From Ectopseudomonas toyotomiensis (GTDB lineage Bacteria > Pseudomonadota > Gammaproteobacteria > Pseudomonadales > Pseudomonadaceae): a DNA stretch of 64,000 nucleotides. Shown here piece by piece: positions 30,031 through 37,876 of this stretch. Positions within the stretch are counted from its first letter, which is position 1; the number at the start of each line of letters is the position of its first letter. The translations under genes and the position numbers were made by a program. The DNA is taken from assembly GCF_900115695.1 (NCBI RefSeq), contig NZ_FOXK01000013.1, positions 1 to 64,000 of the forward strand, in the 5' to 3' direction. The notes beneath the pieces were generated by a model. That model was given only the letters and a program-made list of their open reading frames with translations. It was not told the DNA's origin and did not search any database.

Positions 30031-31128
30031 ATGTACCGTTGGTTGTTGCTCGTGATGCTCAGTGCTGCGGCCGTGCCTGGCATGGCCCAGCAGACCGTCG
30101 ACCCGGCCGTGTTTAAGGCTCTGAACACGGCGCAGGTTGCGCAGCAGAAGGGCGATTATGCCGCTGCACGACGCGCGCTGGATGATGTCCAGGCCAAGAG
30201 CGGCAGCCTCGAAGAGGCACTGGTCTGGCGCAGCAAGGCCTACGTGGCCTGGTCGGCCGGCAACAACGGCCAGGCCATCGACTGGTTGGACAAGGCCGTG
30301 CGCAGCGGCAAGCTGGACGCCGAGATGCTGGCTGGCGAGCGCCTTAACCTGGCTAAGCTCAACCTGGGCGAGCGCCGCTACGCCAAGGTCGTCGAGCTGC
30401 TGGCGCCGAATCAGGCCAGCGCCTCCGAGGAGGTGTTGCAGATGCTGGTGCAGGCCTATCAGGGAATGAACCAGCCGGCCAAGGCATTGCCCCTGGCTGA
30501 GCGCTACGTGCAGGCCAATCCCAAGGCCGATGACATCTGGCTGCAGTTTCTGGTGGGTGCCAACGCCGACCTCAAGCGCTATGCCCAGGCCGAGCGCTGG
30601 CAGCGTCAGTTGCTGGCGCGCCAGCCGAACGATGCCAAGGGCTGGCGCCAACTGGCCGGTCTGCAGCAGATGGCCGGCAGCAACGACAAGGCGCTGGCGA
30701 CCCTGCGTGCGGCGCACAGCAAGGGTCTGCGTTTCAGCGAGGCGGAACTGGACAACCTGGTGCTGCTGGCTGGCGCTGCCGACCAGCCCTGGCAGGGCGC
30801 CAAGCTGCTCGCCGGCATGCTCGACAGCGGTCTGCTGGCCAATACCGCGGCTCGCCAGGAGCGTCTGGGCCTGTTCTGGTGGCAGGCGCGTGATCGTGCT
30901 GCTGCGGTGCGCGTGTTGCGACCGCTGGCCGAACGCAGCGGCAATGGCAAACACTGGCTGTACGTCGCTCAACTGGAGCTGGAGCAGTCGCGCTGGCAGG
31001 CCGGCCTGGATGCGCTGGCGCGTGCCGAACGTGGCGGTGCCGAGCGGGCCAAGGTGCGTTCGTGGCGGCAGTGGGCGGAAAGCGAGCTGCGTTTCGAACG
31101 AGAAAATCGGGTAGCCAGTCGCAGTTGA
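30031..31128 (+). CDS. TPR-repeat periplasmic protein of the TonB2 operon
   Basis: 365 residues with a signal peptide (MYRWLLLVMLSAAAVPGMA) and successive helical repeats of TPR type (for example AQVAQQKGDYAAARRALDDV and YVAWSAGNNGQAIDWLDKAV). A TPR protein closes the Vibrio tonB2 cluster in the same place. Its role is probably scaffolding; no enzymatic motif is visible. It starts 2 bases after tonB2 and is followed by a palindromic repeat and a terminator. Confidence 0.82.
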   Translation: MYRWLLLVMLSAAAVPGMAQQTVDPAVFKALNTAQVAQQKGDYAAARRALDDVQAKSGSLEEALVWRSKAYVAWSAGNNGQAIDWLDKAVRSGKLDAEMLAGERLNLAKLNLGERRYAKVVELLAPNQASASEEVLQMLVQAYQGMNQPAKALPLAERYVQANPKADDIWLQFLVGANADLKRYAQAERWQRQLLARQPNDAKGWRQLAGLQQMAGSNDKALATLRAAHSKGLRFSEAELDNLVLLAGAADQPWQGAKLLAGMLDSGLLANTAARQERLGLFWWQARDRAAAVRVLRPLAERSGNGKHWLYVAQLELEQSRWQAGLDALARAERGGAERAKVRSWRQWAESELRFERENRVASRS

Positions 31129-31137
31129 GTCGTTCTC

Positions 31138-31180
31138 GGTGCGCACGGCGCACCCTACCGTAGGGTGCGCCGTACGCACC
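31138..31180. repeat. Palindromic copies of a GTAGGGTGCGC repeat
   Basis: Two 21-base arms (31138-31158 and 31160-31180) are inverted copies of each other with a single mismatch and 1 base between them. The same unit recurs at 35139, 35191, 39104 and 58359. Confidence 0.85.
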
Positions 31181-31215
31181 AAGAAAAAGCCAGACCTAGT
31201 GTCTGGCTTTTTCTT
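31181..31215. terminator. Bidirectional terminator after the TonB2 operon
   Basis: A 15-bp perfect stem AAGAAAAAGCCAGAC/GTCTGGCTTTTTCTT (31181-31195, 31201-31215) with loop CTAGT. It separates the TPR gene from the convergent DUF3299 gene. Confidence 0.93.
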
Positions 31216-31230
31216 GGGTGGCGTATCTCT

Positions 31231-31282
31231 GTAGGAGCGGATTTATCCGCGAATCTTTTCGCGGCTGAAGCCGCTCCTACAG
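31231..31282. repeat. REP-like palindromic element
   Basis: GTAGGAGCGGATTTATCCGC at the left pairs imperfectly with a GCGGCTGAAGCCGCTCCTAC right arm. A second near-identical copy lies at 59632-59679. Pseudomonas REP elements have this look. Confidence 0.85.
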
Positions 31283-31309
31283 CCACACTTACGAATGCCC
31301 CGGCAGGGG

Positions 31310-31831
31310 TCAGCTATCCGGCAGTTCGTAGGCGTAGATCTTGTCCGCTTCCATCTGGTAACCGACCTCTGCCAGTTCGCTGCTGACATGCTCGGTCTTC
31401 AGCGGGCCTTCCACCCAGAAGGGCTGGTACAGCGCATCGAGCAGCACGCCGAGTTCGCTGGTGACATGAACGATCTGGTTCGAGGGCGGTGGCGGCACGT
31501 GGATGCAGGCGCCGAAGTAGGGCACCAGCAAAAACTCCACCACCCGGCCTTCGTCTGTCACATCCAGCGGCACGATATAGCCGGGCAGTTTCACCTGCTG
31601 GCCATTGAGCTCCTTGACCACCGGGGCGGCCGGCGATTGCTGCATGGCGGCCGGGCCGGATTCAGCCAGGGCGTCGGCCAATTGCGAGAGGTCGTGGATC
31701 GGCGCGGGGTTGATGACCTGCGGCGGAGCATCCGGCGGAATCAGCTCCGACCAGGTGATTTCGCGCACATCGGCGGCGGCCAGCGGCAGGGCCAGCGTCA
31801 GCAGCAGGCTGGCGAGCAGGGGGCGGAACAT
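31310..31831 (-). CDS. DUF3299 exported protein
   Basis: 173 residues with a signal peptide (MFRPLLASLLLTLALPLAAA) and the DUF3299 core: KLPGYIVPLDV, then VPYFGACIHVPPPPSNQIVH. The Cys-x-His stretch could bind metal, but this is inference. It is the last gene of an operon equivalent to P. aeruginosa PA4063-PA4066, reported to respond to zinc. Confidence 0.8.
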   Translation of the reverse strand: MFRPLLASLLLTLALPLAAADVREITWSELIPPDAPPQVINPAPIHDLSQLADALAESGPAAMQQSPAAPVVKELNGQQVKLPGYIVPLDVTDEGRVVEFLLVPYFGACIHVPPPPSNQIVHVTSELGVLLDALYQPFWVEGPLKTEHVSSELAEVGYQMEADKIYAYELPDS

Positions 31832-31883
31832 GGATTACCTCTGTGCAGTGATTCGCCTGCACAGTGTACAGGCGAATCGCGCC

Positions 31884-33149
31884 TTACAGGCGTATCGACA
31901 GGCCGTCGGCGAGTGACTGCCGATAGGCCCGCCAGGCCGGTACGCTGCCCATCGCCACGGCGGCGGCGAGAATGCCGCCAAGCAGTTTCCATTCGTAACT
32001 CGACGGCGCATTGAGTGCCAGGTACAGACCGTAATTGGCCTGGACGAAACCCTGGCTACCGGCGATGCCCAGATAGAGCAGCGCGACACCGAAGGCCACG
32101 CCTGCCAGCGCCAGGGTGAAGGCCTCCAGCACCAGCAGACTGGCGATATGCCAGGGGCGAGCACCCACCGAGCGCAGGATGGCCATCTCCCGGCGACGCT
32201 CGTTGAGGCTGGTGAGAATGGCGGTGAGCATGCCGATCAGACCAGTCAGCACGACGAACAGTGAGACCACGAACAGCGCCTGTTCGGCGGTGCCCATCAG
32301 GCTCCACAGCTCCTGCAGGGCGACACCCGGCAGGATGGCCAGCAGCGGCTCGCCACGGAACTCGTTGATCTCGCGCTGCAGGCTGAAGGTGGCGATCTTG
32401 CTGTTGAGACCGAGCATGAACGCGGTGATCTGCTTTGGCTGCAGGTCCATGGCGCGTGCCTGATCCGCGCTGATCTGCGCCGCGCCGCGTGCCGGCATAC
32501 CGTTCTGCCAGTCGATATGCAGCGCCTCCATCCCGGCCAGGGAGATGTGCAGCGTGCGGTCCACCGGCGTGCCGGTACGTTCGAGGATGCCGACCACGGT
32601 GAACGGCTTGTCGTCATGCTTGACCAGGCTGATGGTGGCGACGCCGTGGGCCAGAACGATCTTCTCGCCCAGGCCGTAGCCCAGCGCCTGCGCCACTTCC
32701 GCGCCCAGAACCACCTCGAACGGGTCGTCGGCAAACTCGCGGCCCTGCGCCAGTTGCAGCGCCTGGCTGCGGGCGTAGCGATAATGCTCGAAATAGGCGG
32801 TGCTGGTGCCCATTACCCGGTAGCCGCGGTGCGAGTCGCCGAGGGAAATGGGGATGGCCCACTTCACCTGACGGTGCTGGGCGAAGCGCTCGAAGCTGTC
32901 CCAGCGGATGTTGTTGGTGGCGTTGCCGATGCGAAATACCGAGTACAGCAGCAGGTTCACACTACCCGAGCGTGCGCCAACGATCAGGTCGGTGCCGCTG
33001 ATGGTATTGGCGAAGCTGGCGCGCGCCTCGGTACGTACACGTTCCACGGCCAGCAGCAGGCACACCGAGAGGGCGATGGCGAATACCGTGAGCAAGGCGG
33101 TGAAGCGTCGGTTGGCCAGGCTGGCCAGGGCGATGCGGATCAGGTGCAT
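31884..33149 (-). CDS. ABC transporter permease (FtsX/MacB type)
   Basis: 421 residues. One N-terminal helix (about 17-37, LLTVFAIALSVCLLLAVERV) is followed by a large periplasmic domain and three C-terminal helices (about 275-300, 325-350, 385-410), the MacB/FtsX topology. This fold usually acts as a mechanotransducer or efflux component rather than a channel importer. The start is 1 base after the ATPase stop. Part of the Zur-linked operon. Confidence 0.85.
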   Translation of the reverse strand: MHLIRIALASLANRRFTALLTVFAIALSVCLLLAVERVRTEARASFANTISGTDLIVGARSGSVNLLLYSVFRIGNATNNIRWDSFERFAQHRQVKWAIPISLGDSHRGYRVMGTSTAYFEHYRYARSQALQLAQGREFADDPFEVVLGAEVAQALGYGLGEKIVLAHGVATISLVKHDDKPFTVVGILERTGTPVDRTLHISLAGMEALHIDWQNGMPARGAAQISADQARAMDLQPKQITAFMLGLNSKIATFSLQREINEFRGEPLLAILPGVALQELWSLMGTAEQALFVVSLFVVLTGLIGMLTAILTSLNERRREMAILRSVGARPWHIASLLVLEAFTLALAGVAFGVALLYLGIAGSQGFVQANYGLYLALNAPSSYEWKLLGGILAAAVAMGSVPAWRAYRQSLADGLSIRL

Positions 33150-33150
33150 C

Positions 33151-33858
33151 TCAGGCCTCCTGGGCGCGCGTGGCGCGGTTCAGTTCGGCCAGCGACAGGC
33201 TGCGGTCGAATAGCGGCGCCAGGCTCTGGTCGTGGCTGACGAACAGCAGGCTGGCGCCGGCGGCGCGGCATTCGGCGAACAACAGTCGCAGGAAGGCTTC
33301 GCGGGCGTCGAAGTCCAGCGCCGAAGTGGGTTCGTCAGCGATCACCAGTTCCGGTTGGCCGATCAGTGCACGCGCGGCGGCAACGCGTTGTTGTTGGCCG
33401 ATGGACAGCTCGTCGGCGCGGCGGCCGAGCAGTTCGGCGCGCAGGCCGAGGTGGTCGAGCAGCGCCGCGGCTGCAGCATCGACGCTGCCATGGCGCTGGC
33501 GCGCACGTTCTGCGCGCAGACGCGAGAAGCGGCAGGGCAGTTCGACGTTCTCGCGCACCGAGAGAAAGGGCAACAGGTTGAACTGCTGGAAGATGTAGCC
33601 GGTGTGATCGACGCGGAAGCGATCACGGGCACCGGCCGAGAGCTGGCCAAGATCCTGGCCGAGCAGGCGGATGTGTCCGTGCTGGGCCTTCTGCACGCCA
33701 CCCAGCAGGCCGAGTAGGGTGGTCTTGCCGCTGCCGCTGGGGCCCTTGAGAAACAGGGTTTCGCCACGCGCCAGGGTGAAATGGGGAATATTCAGCAACT
33801 GCGCCTGGCCAGGCCAGGCGAAGCCGAGATCGGCGAGTTCGATCAGAGGTTGGGTCAT
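33151..33858 (-). CDS. ABC transporter ATPase (LolD/MacB type)
   Basis: 235 residues. Walker A GPSGSGKTT, Q-loop region FQQFNLLPFLSV, and Walker B VIADEPTSALD followed by a SHDQS His switch. The signature reads LSIGQQQR, so the usual second Gly of LSGGQ is Ile. The start at 33858 (MTQPLIELADLGF) has GAAGAAACC upstream; a longer in-frame version to 33933 is less likely. Partner of the MacB-type permease. Confidence 0.88.
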   Translation of the reverse strand: MTQPLIELADLGFAWPGQAQLLNIPHFTLARGETLFLKGPSGSGKTTLLGLLGGVQKAQHGHIRLLGQDLGQLSAGARDRFRVDHTGYIFQQFNLLPFLSVRENVELPCRFSRLRAERARQRHGSVDAAAAALLDHLGLRAELLGRRADELSIGQQQRVAAARALIGQPELVIADEPTSALDFDAREAFLRLLFAECRAAGASLLFVSHDQSLAPLFDRSLSLAELNRATRAQEA

Positions 33859-34072
33859 GGTTTCTTCGAATCGTCGTTCATGAAAAGCCGGGCATGCTGG
33901 CCTGATCATCTGAGCCGAGCTCTCGGATGGCATTCACACCTCCGGAGCAGGTTGTGGGAGGCGTTTTAGCGAGCTTTTTGGCAGCTAAAGCGAGTCGCCC
34001 CTGGCCCTCCCTCAAAGCAGGCGTGGTGGATGAAAAGAGCGCCAGCTAAGCGCCCCGATCCACCCTGCGGCA

Positions 34073-34657
34073 TCAGAAAGACAGGCGTGGCTGGGCTGGA
34101 GTCAGTTCCACGCCCTGTTGGCCGTTCGGGCCGATCAGTTGTACCTGAATCTTCTCGGTGGCGGGGAAGCGTTTGAACAGCTCGGCCAGATCCAGTTGTT
34201 TCAATTCGTTGGCCTTGGCGCATTCGAAGCGGTAGTGCGCATGGATGTCGCTGTGTTCGCCCTCATGATCATGATGGTCGTGGTCGTGGTCGTGGTCGTG
34301 GTCTGCGTCGCCAAACAGCGGGCTTTGCAGTTCGACCTGAGTGGCCTTGCAGTCGCCGCTGGTCAGGGCGAACAGGCTGATGGGCTGCTCCAGCTCGCGC
34401 TTGGCGGCCGCGACCTTGGCCTTGTCGGCATCGCTCTTGGCCGCATGTTCGAAGCCGACCAGGTTCATCGCCGGGCTTTCGAATTGCAGCTCCAGCAGAT
34501 TGCCGTCCAGCGCGGCATTGAGGCTGGCGACACCATGCTCGTGGGCACCCAGGCTGTCGTGGGAATGTTCGTGGTCGTGATCATGGCCGTGCTCATGAGC
34601 CTGGGCAGCGACCAGGGGCAACAGGGCTAAGGGCAGGGCGAGCAGCAGGTGGCGCAT
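34073..34657 (-). CDS. Histidine-rich DUF2796 (ZrgA-like) periplasmic zinc protein
   Basis: 194 residues. The signal peptide (MRHLLLALPLALLPLVAAQA) is followed directly by a His/Asp/Glu-rich stretch (HEHGHDHDHEHSHD). A second one near 124-140 (DHDHDHDHDHHDHEGEHSD) is encoded by CGTGGT hexamers. These are likely zinc-binding segments. The family includes Vibrio ZrgA, a zinc-regulated periplasmic protein. It heads the operon, with a Zur-box match 31 bases before the ATG. Confidence 0.85.
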   Translation of the reverse strand: MRHLLLALPLALLPLVAAQAHEHGHDHDHEHSHDSLGAHEHGVASLNAALDGNLLELQFESPAMNLVGFEHAAKSDADKAKVAAAKRELEQPISLFALTSGDCKATQVELQSPLFGDADHDHDHDHDHHDHEGEHSDIHAHYRFECAKANELKQLDLAELFKRFPATEKIQVQLIGPNGQQGVELTPAQPRLSF

Positions 34658-34687
34658 GGTTATCTCCAGCGTAGGTGCGATTTGATT

Positions 34688-34700
34688 GTTACGTTATAAC
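34688..34700. promoter_or_regulatory. Zur-box match
   Basis: GTTACGTTATAAC matches the core of the gammaproteobacterial Zur box (GTTATANTATAAC) at 10 of 12 defined positions, within the wider TTGTTACGTTATAACAA. It lies between the divergent DUF2796 gene and the small hypothetical gene. Confidence 0.7.
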
Positions 34701-34770
34701 AACTTTCGTGGCGAACTGGCCAGCCTGGCGCTGTCATGGGAGCATGCAAGATCCTGACTGGAGGCTGAAC

Positions 34771-35112
34771 ATGGTGCGAATACGTGGGCGCATTGGCGAC
34801 TGGCCGGTGGATCTGACGCTGGAGCTGGATGCCGAGGACTGGGTGCAACTGGCAGAGCACGTCGCCGTCACACCGGCGGCTATTCAGCCCTTAGCAGGGA
34901 CGGCGGCTGATAGCAGTGACCGACTATGGCAGACCACACTGCAACTGGTGCGCGATGCCGGTTCGGTCGAGGGTCCGCGGTTGCTGGCGCAACTGGCGGC
35001 ACTGGCTGGCGGTGAGGCAGCGGGCAAGCGTCTGCTGGTGCGCCTGCGCCACTGCTCGCAGATCCGCATGGAAACCGGCGCGGATGCACCGATCTATCAC
35101 TGGCAGGAGTAG
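34771..35112 (+). CDS. Conserved hypothetical protein (PA4062-like)
   Basis: 113 residues (MVRIRGRIGDWPVDLTLELD...), acidic, no signal peptide or membrane helix, no motif I recognise. GGAGGCTGAAC precedes the ATG at 34771; an in-frame extension to 34675 would run through the Zur box and is rejected. Divergent from the zinc operon in a 113-base shared upstream region, so it may also answer to Zur. Confidence 0.65.
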   Translation: MVRIRGRIGDWPVDLTLELDAEDWVQLAEHVAVTPAAIQPLAGTAADSSDRLWQTTLQLVRDAGSVEGPRLLAQLAALAGGEAAGKRLLVRLRHCSQIRMETGADAPIYHWQE

Positions 35113-35138
35113 GGCATCCCGTTTCGCGCTGGCTCCTC

Positions 35139-35211
35139 GTAGGGTGCGCTGCGCGCACCAAGTATTACCCGCTTGGACTGATGAGCTTCCTGTGCGCATG
35201 GCGCACCCTAC
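35139..35211. repeat. Inverted pair of GTAGGGTGCGC repeats
   Basis: Copies at 35139-35159 and, inverted, at 35191-35211 flank 31 bases. They lie downstream of the small + gene and the - strand ybbN gene, so the pair could form a large transcript-end hairpin. Confidence 0.8.
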
Positions 35212-35238
35212 GGCGAGTGTTATTTAAAGTCCGAGAGG

Positions 35239-36111
35239 TCAGTAGATCGCCTGATACAGCTTGCGGCGGTAGCTGGTGACCAGCGGGTGGTCGCCGCCTA
35301 GCAGATCGAACACCTGCAGCAGGGTCTTGTGGGGCAGGCCGTCGCTGTAGCTGCGATTGCGCACGAACAGCTTGAGCAGGCCGTCCAACGCCGCTTCGTA
35401 CTGCTGGCGCGCCAGTTGTTGCACGGCCAGTTGATACACCGCTTCGTCATCCTCGGCATTCTGTGCCAGGCGGCTTTTCAGCGTGGCAGCGTCTGGCATG
35501 TCGACGGCCTGGCGCAGGAAGGTCAGCTGCGCCTTGGCGCCGGCCAGTGCCTGCTTGTGCTCATCACCCTTGACCGCGTTGAGCACGGTTTCCGCCTCGC
35601 CCAGCTCGCCGCGTTCGGCCAGGCAGCGTGCGTAGAGAATCAGCGCGGCCGCGTTCTCGTTGTCTTCCGTCAGCACCTGCTTGAGTAGCGCTTCGGTGTC
35701 GGCAAAACGTCCTTCGGTGAACAACGCCTGGGCAGCTTCCATCGGATTGGCAGCGGCAGGAGCCGGTTCGGCGACATGGGGTTTGAGCATTTCGCGGATC
35801 GCCGCTTCCGGCTGGGCACCGGCGAAGCCGTCCACCGGCTGACCGTTCTTGAACAGCACCACGGTCGGCAGGCTGCGAATGCCGAAACGCATGACGATGT
35901 CCTGCTCGATATCGCAGTTGACCTTGGCCAGCAGCAATTCACCGGCGTATTCCTCGGTGATCTTCGCCAGCATCGGCATCAGCGCCTTGCACGGCGCGCA
36001 CCACTCGGCCCAGAAGTCCACCAGCACCGGTTTGTGGAAGGAGTTCTCGATCACCAGTTGCTCGAAGCTGGCGGCGCCGGAGATGTCGAAGATGTAGGGG
36101 GAGTCGCTCAT
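35239..36111 (-). CDS. ybbN: Thioredoxin-fold co-chaperone YbbN (CnoX-like)
   Basis: 290 residues. The N-terminal thioredoxin domain (1-110) keeps an active WCAPC site (Cys38, Cys41), unlike E. coli YbbN, whose motif is SQHC. TPR-like helical repeats follow (about 120-290, for example AAQALFTEGRFADTEALLKQ). YbbN/CnoX proteins protect clients from over-oxidation and hand them to GroEL or DnaK. The intact CXXC suggests a redox role as well. The start at 36111 is set by homology (MSDSPYIFDI). Confidence 0.88.
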   Translation of the reverse strand: MSDSPYIFDISGAASFEQLVIENSFHKPVLVDFWAEWCAPCKALMPMLAKITEEYAGELLLAKVNCDIEQDIVMRFGIRSLPTVVLFKNGQPVDGFAGAQPEAAIREMLKPHVAEPAPAAANPMEAAQALFTEGRFADTEALLKQVLTEDNENAAALILYARCLAERGELGEAETVLNAVKGDEHKQALAGAKAQLTFLRQAVDMPDAATLKSRLAQNAEDDEAVYQLAVQQLARQQYEAALDGLLKLFVRNRSYSDGLPHKTLLQVFDLLGGDHPLVTSYRRKLYQAIY

Positions 36112-36166
36112 GGTCGGTCTCGAAAAAGCAGGGCAATGGCCTATTAATGCGGGCAGTGTGGCGCGG

Positions 36167-36826
36167 TTACAAGGGGCGCGCGGCGTGATACAGGCTGACT
36201 TCGCGGAATTCCGCCGGCTCGGCCAGGTCCGGCCAGGTGCAGCCATCCAGCATTGCCAGGCGCTGGTAGAGCGGATGTTGGAAATCCTTGACCCGCGAAT
36301 CGGCCACCAGCGCCTGATGGCCGCGGCTGAGAAAATGATCGAGCAGCGGCAGGTTGGCGCGATCATAAAGCACGTCGGCAACCAGAATCAGGTCGTAGCG
36401 GTCCGCTTCGGCGAAGAAATCTTCCGAGTAGTTCAGCGTCACGCCGTTGAGCTCGGCATTGGCGCGGCTGGCGGCCAGCGCCACTGGGTCGAGGTCGCAG
36501 GCCACCACTTCGGCGGCACCCGCCTTGGCTGCGGCGATGGCAGCCACGCCGGAGCCTGCGCCGAAATCCAGCACGCGTTTGCCGCGTACCCACTCGGGGC
36601 GTTCGGTGAGCCAGCGGGCGAGCACCAGGCCGCTGGCCCAGCAGAAGCACCAGTAGGGCGGCTCTTCGAGGATGCGGCGGGTTTCCTCGGGGTTGAACGC
36701 GCGATCCATATTGCTGGCATCGATCAGCCATAGGGCGATATCGGTACCCGGCAGCGTTTCGGCCACCAGGCGGGCATCGCCGAGCAGGTCGCTCAGTGCC
36801 TGCTGCAGCGCTTCGGGTGGCCTCAT
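36167..36826 (-). CDS. Class I SAM-dependent methyltransferase
   Basis: 219 residues with a Rossmann motif I VLDFGAGSGVAAIAAAKAGA, acidic motif CDLDPVALAASRANA and NYSEDFF...DLILVADVLYD. The front segment PPYWCFCWASGLVLARWL resembles the COG3897/ETFB-lysine methyltransferase group, so a protein substrate is plausible but not shown. The ATG overlaps the stop of the lipoprotein gene by 4 bases. Confidence 0.8.
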   Translation of the reverse strand: MRPPEALQQALSDLLGDARLVAETLPGTDIALWLIDASNMDRAFNPEETRRILEEPPYWCFCWASGLVLARWLTERPEWVRGKRVLDFGAGSGVAAIAAAKAGAAEVVACDLDPVALAASRANAELNGVTLNYSEDFFAEADRYDLILVADVLYDRANLPLLDHFLSRGHQALVADSRVKDFQHPLYQRLAMLDGCTWPDLAEPAEFREVSLYHAARPL

Positions 36827-37263
36827 GGCGCCGGCACCAGCTGCAGTGCGCCAAGGTCCTGATCGCGCAGCTCGGCGATGGTGCGTGCCGGCAGGCGTTG
36901 CACCAGTCGCCCGGACTGGCTGACCCGGCCACGCAGCTCCAGGCGCAGATCCTGCGGCGTCTGCAGGTTGCTCAGGGGCAGATGAAACGGCAGCGCTTCG
37001 CCGCTTCCACGCAGATGAACCTGGCCGAGCAGCGCGCGCGGCCTGCCGCGCATATCCACGCCCAGCAGTGCCAGGTCGACATCGGCGCCTGCCGCGACGC
37101 CAAGCAACTCGCCACGCAGGCCAGGGCCATGAATCGGCGCAGTGCTGGGGGCTGCCAGTGCAGGTGCAGGCATGGGGGGCGGCACGGTGGTTGTTGGCTC
37201 GCCGGCGCAGGCGGCAAGCAGGCCGCTCAGGGCCAGTGGCAGAAGGGGCAGGTATCGGTTCAT
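36823..37263 (-). CDS. YbaY-like lipoprotein
   Basis: 146 residues with a lipoprotein signal (MNRYLPLLPLALSGLLAAC, lipid Cys19) and a C-terminal beta-rich domain (residues about 55-145, LLGQVHLRGSGEALPFHLPL), similar to the YbaY family of unknown function. Residue 20 is Ala, so outer-membrane sorting is expected. The start at 37263 gives the lipobox; a longer in-frame version is rejected. Confidence 0.7.
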   Translation of the reverse strand: MNRYLPLLPLALSGLLAACAGEPTTTVPPPMPAPALAAPSTAPIHGPGLRGELLGVAAGADVDLALLGVDMRGRPRALLGQVHLRGSGEALPFHLPLSNLQTPQDLRLELRGRVSQSGRLVQRLPARTIAELRDQDLGALQLVPAP

Positions 37264-37408
37264 GGCATGTACTGCTCTTGGAGGTGCTTGCCCATAGCTT
37301 AATTTGTCTTGTACCTGCCAAGCAGGCCTTCTCAAGGCTACTTACATTTTTCAACGGCGTGCTATGCGCTACCATGGCGCCTTTGCCGCCAATCAGTCAG
37401 CGCCTGCC

Positions 37409-37876
37409 ATGCATTGTCCCTTCTGCGCCGCCAACGACACCAAGGTCATCGATTCCCGCCTGGTCGCCGAGGGCGATCAGGTTCGCCGCCGCCGCGAATG
37501 TGTGGCCTGCGGCGAGCGCTTCACCACTTTCGAAACCGCCGAGCTGGTGATGCCGCGCCTGATCAAGCAGGACGGCAGTCGTCAGCCCTTCGATGAAGAG
37601 AAGCTGCGCGCCGGCATGCAGCGTGCGCTGGAAAAACGCCCGGTAAGCGTCGAGCGCCTGGAAGAGGCCATCGCCCGCATCAAGCAGCAACTGCGTGCCA
37701 CCGGCGAACGTGAGGTGAAATCGCTGGTGCTCGGTGAGTTGGTGATGACCGAGCTGAGCAAGCTCGACGAGGTGGCCTACATTCGTTTCGCCTCGGTGTA
37801 TCGACGCTTTCAGGATCTCAACGAGTTCCGCGAAGAGATCGAACGCCTGGCCCGCGAGCCGTCGAAAAGCCGATGA
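37409..37876 (+). CDS. nrdR: Transcriptional repressor NrdR
   Basis: 155 residues. N-terminal zinc ribbon Cys3-Cys6 and Cys31-Cys34, then an ATP-cone domain (about 48-138, MPRLIKQDGSRQPFDEEKLR). It represses ribonucleotide reductase genes when dATP is high. The ATG at 37409 begins MHCPFC, the family start. It overlaps ribD by 4 bases (ATGA), the nrdR-ribD order common in Pseudomonas. Confidence 0.96.
   Translation: MHCPFCAANDTKVIDSRLVAEGDQVRRRRECVACGERFTTFETAELVMPRLIKQDGSRQPFDEEKLRAGMQRALEKRPVSVERLEEAIARIKQQLRATGEREVKSLVLGELVMTELSKLDEVAYIRFASVYRRFQDLNEFREEIERLAREPSKSR

Noticed and set aside
34259..34312. CGTGGT hexamer run resembling a short tandem repeat or array
   Set aside because: It codes in frame for the Asp-His run of the DUF2796 protein, so it is a coding repeat and not a CRISPR or regulatory array.
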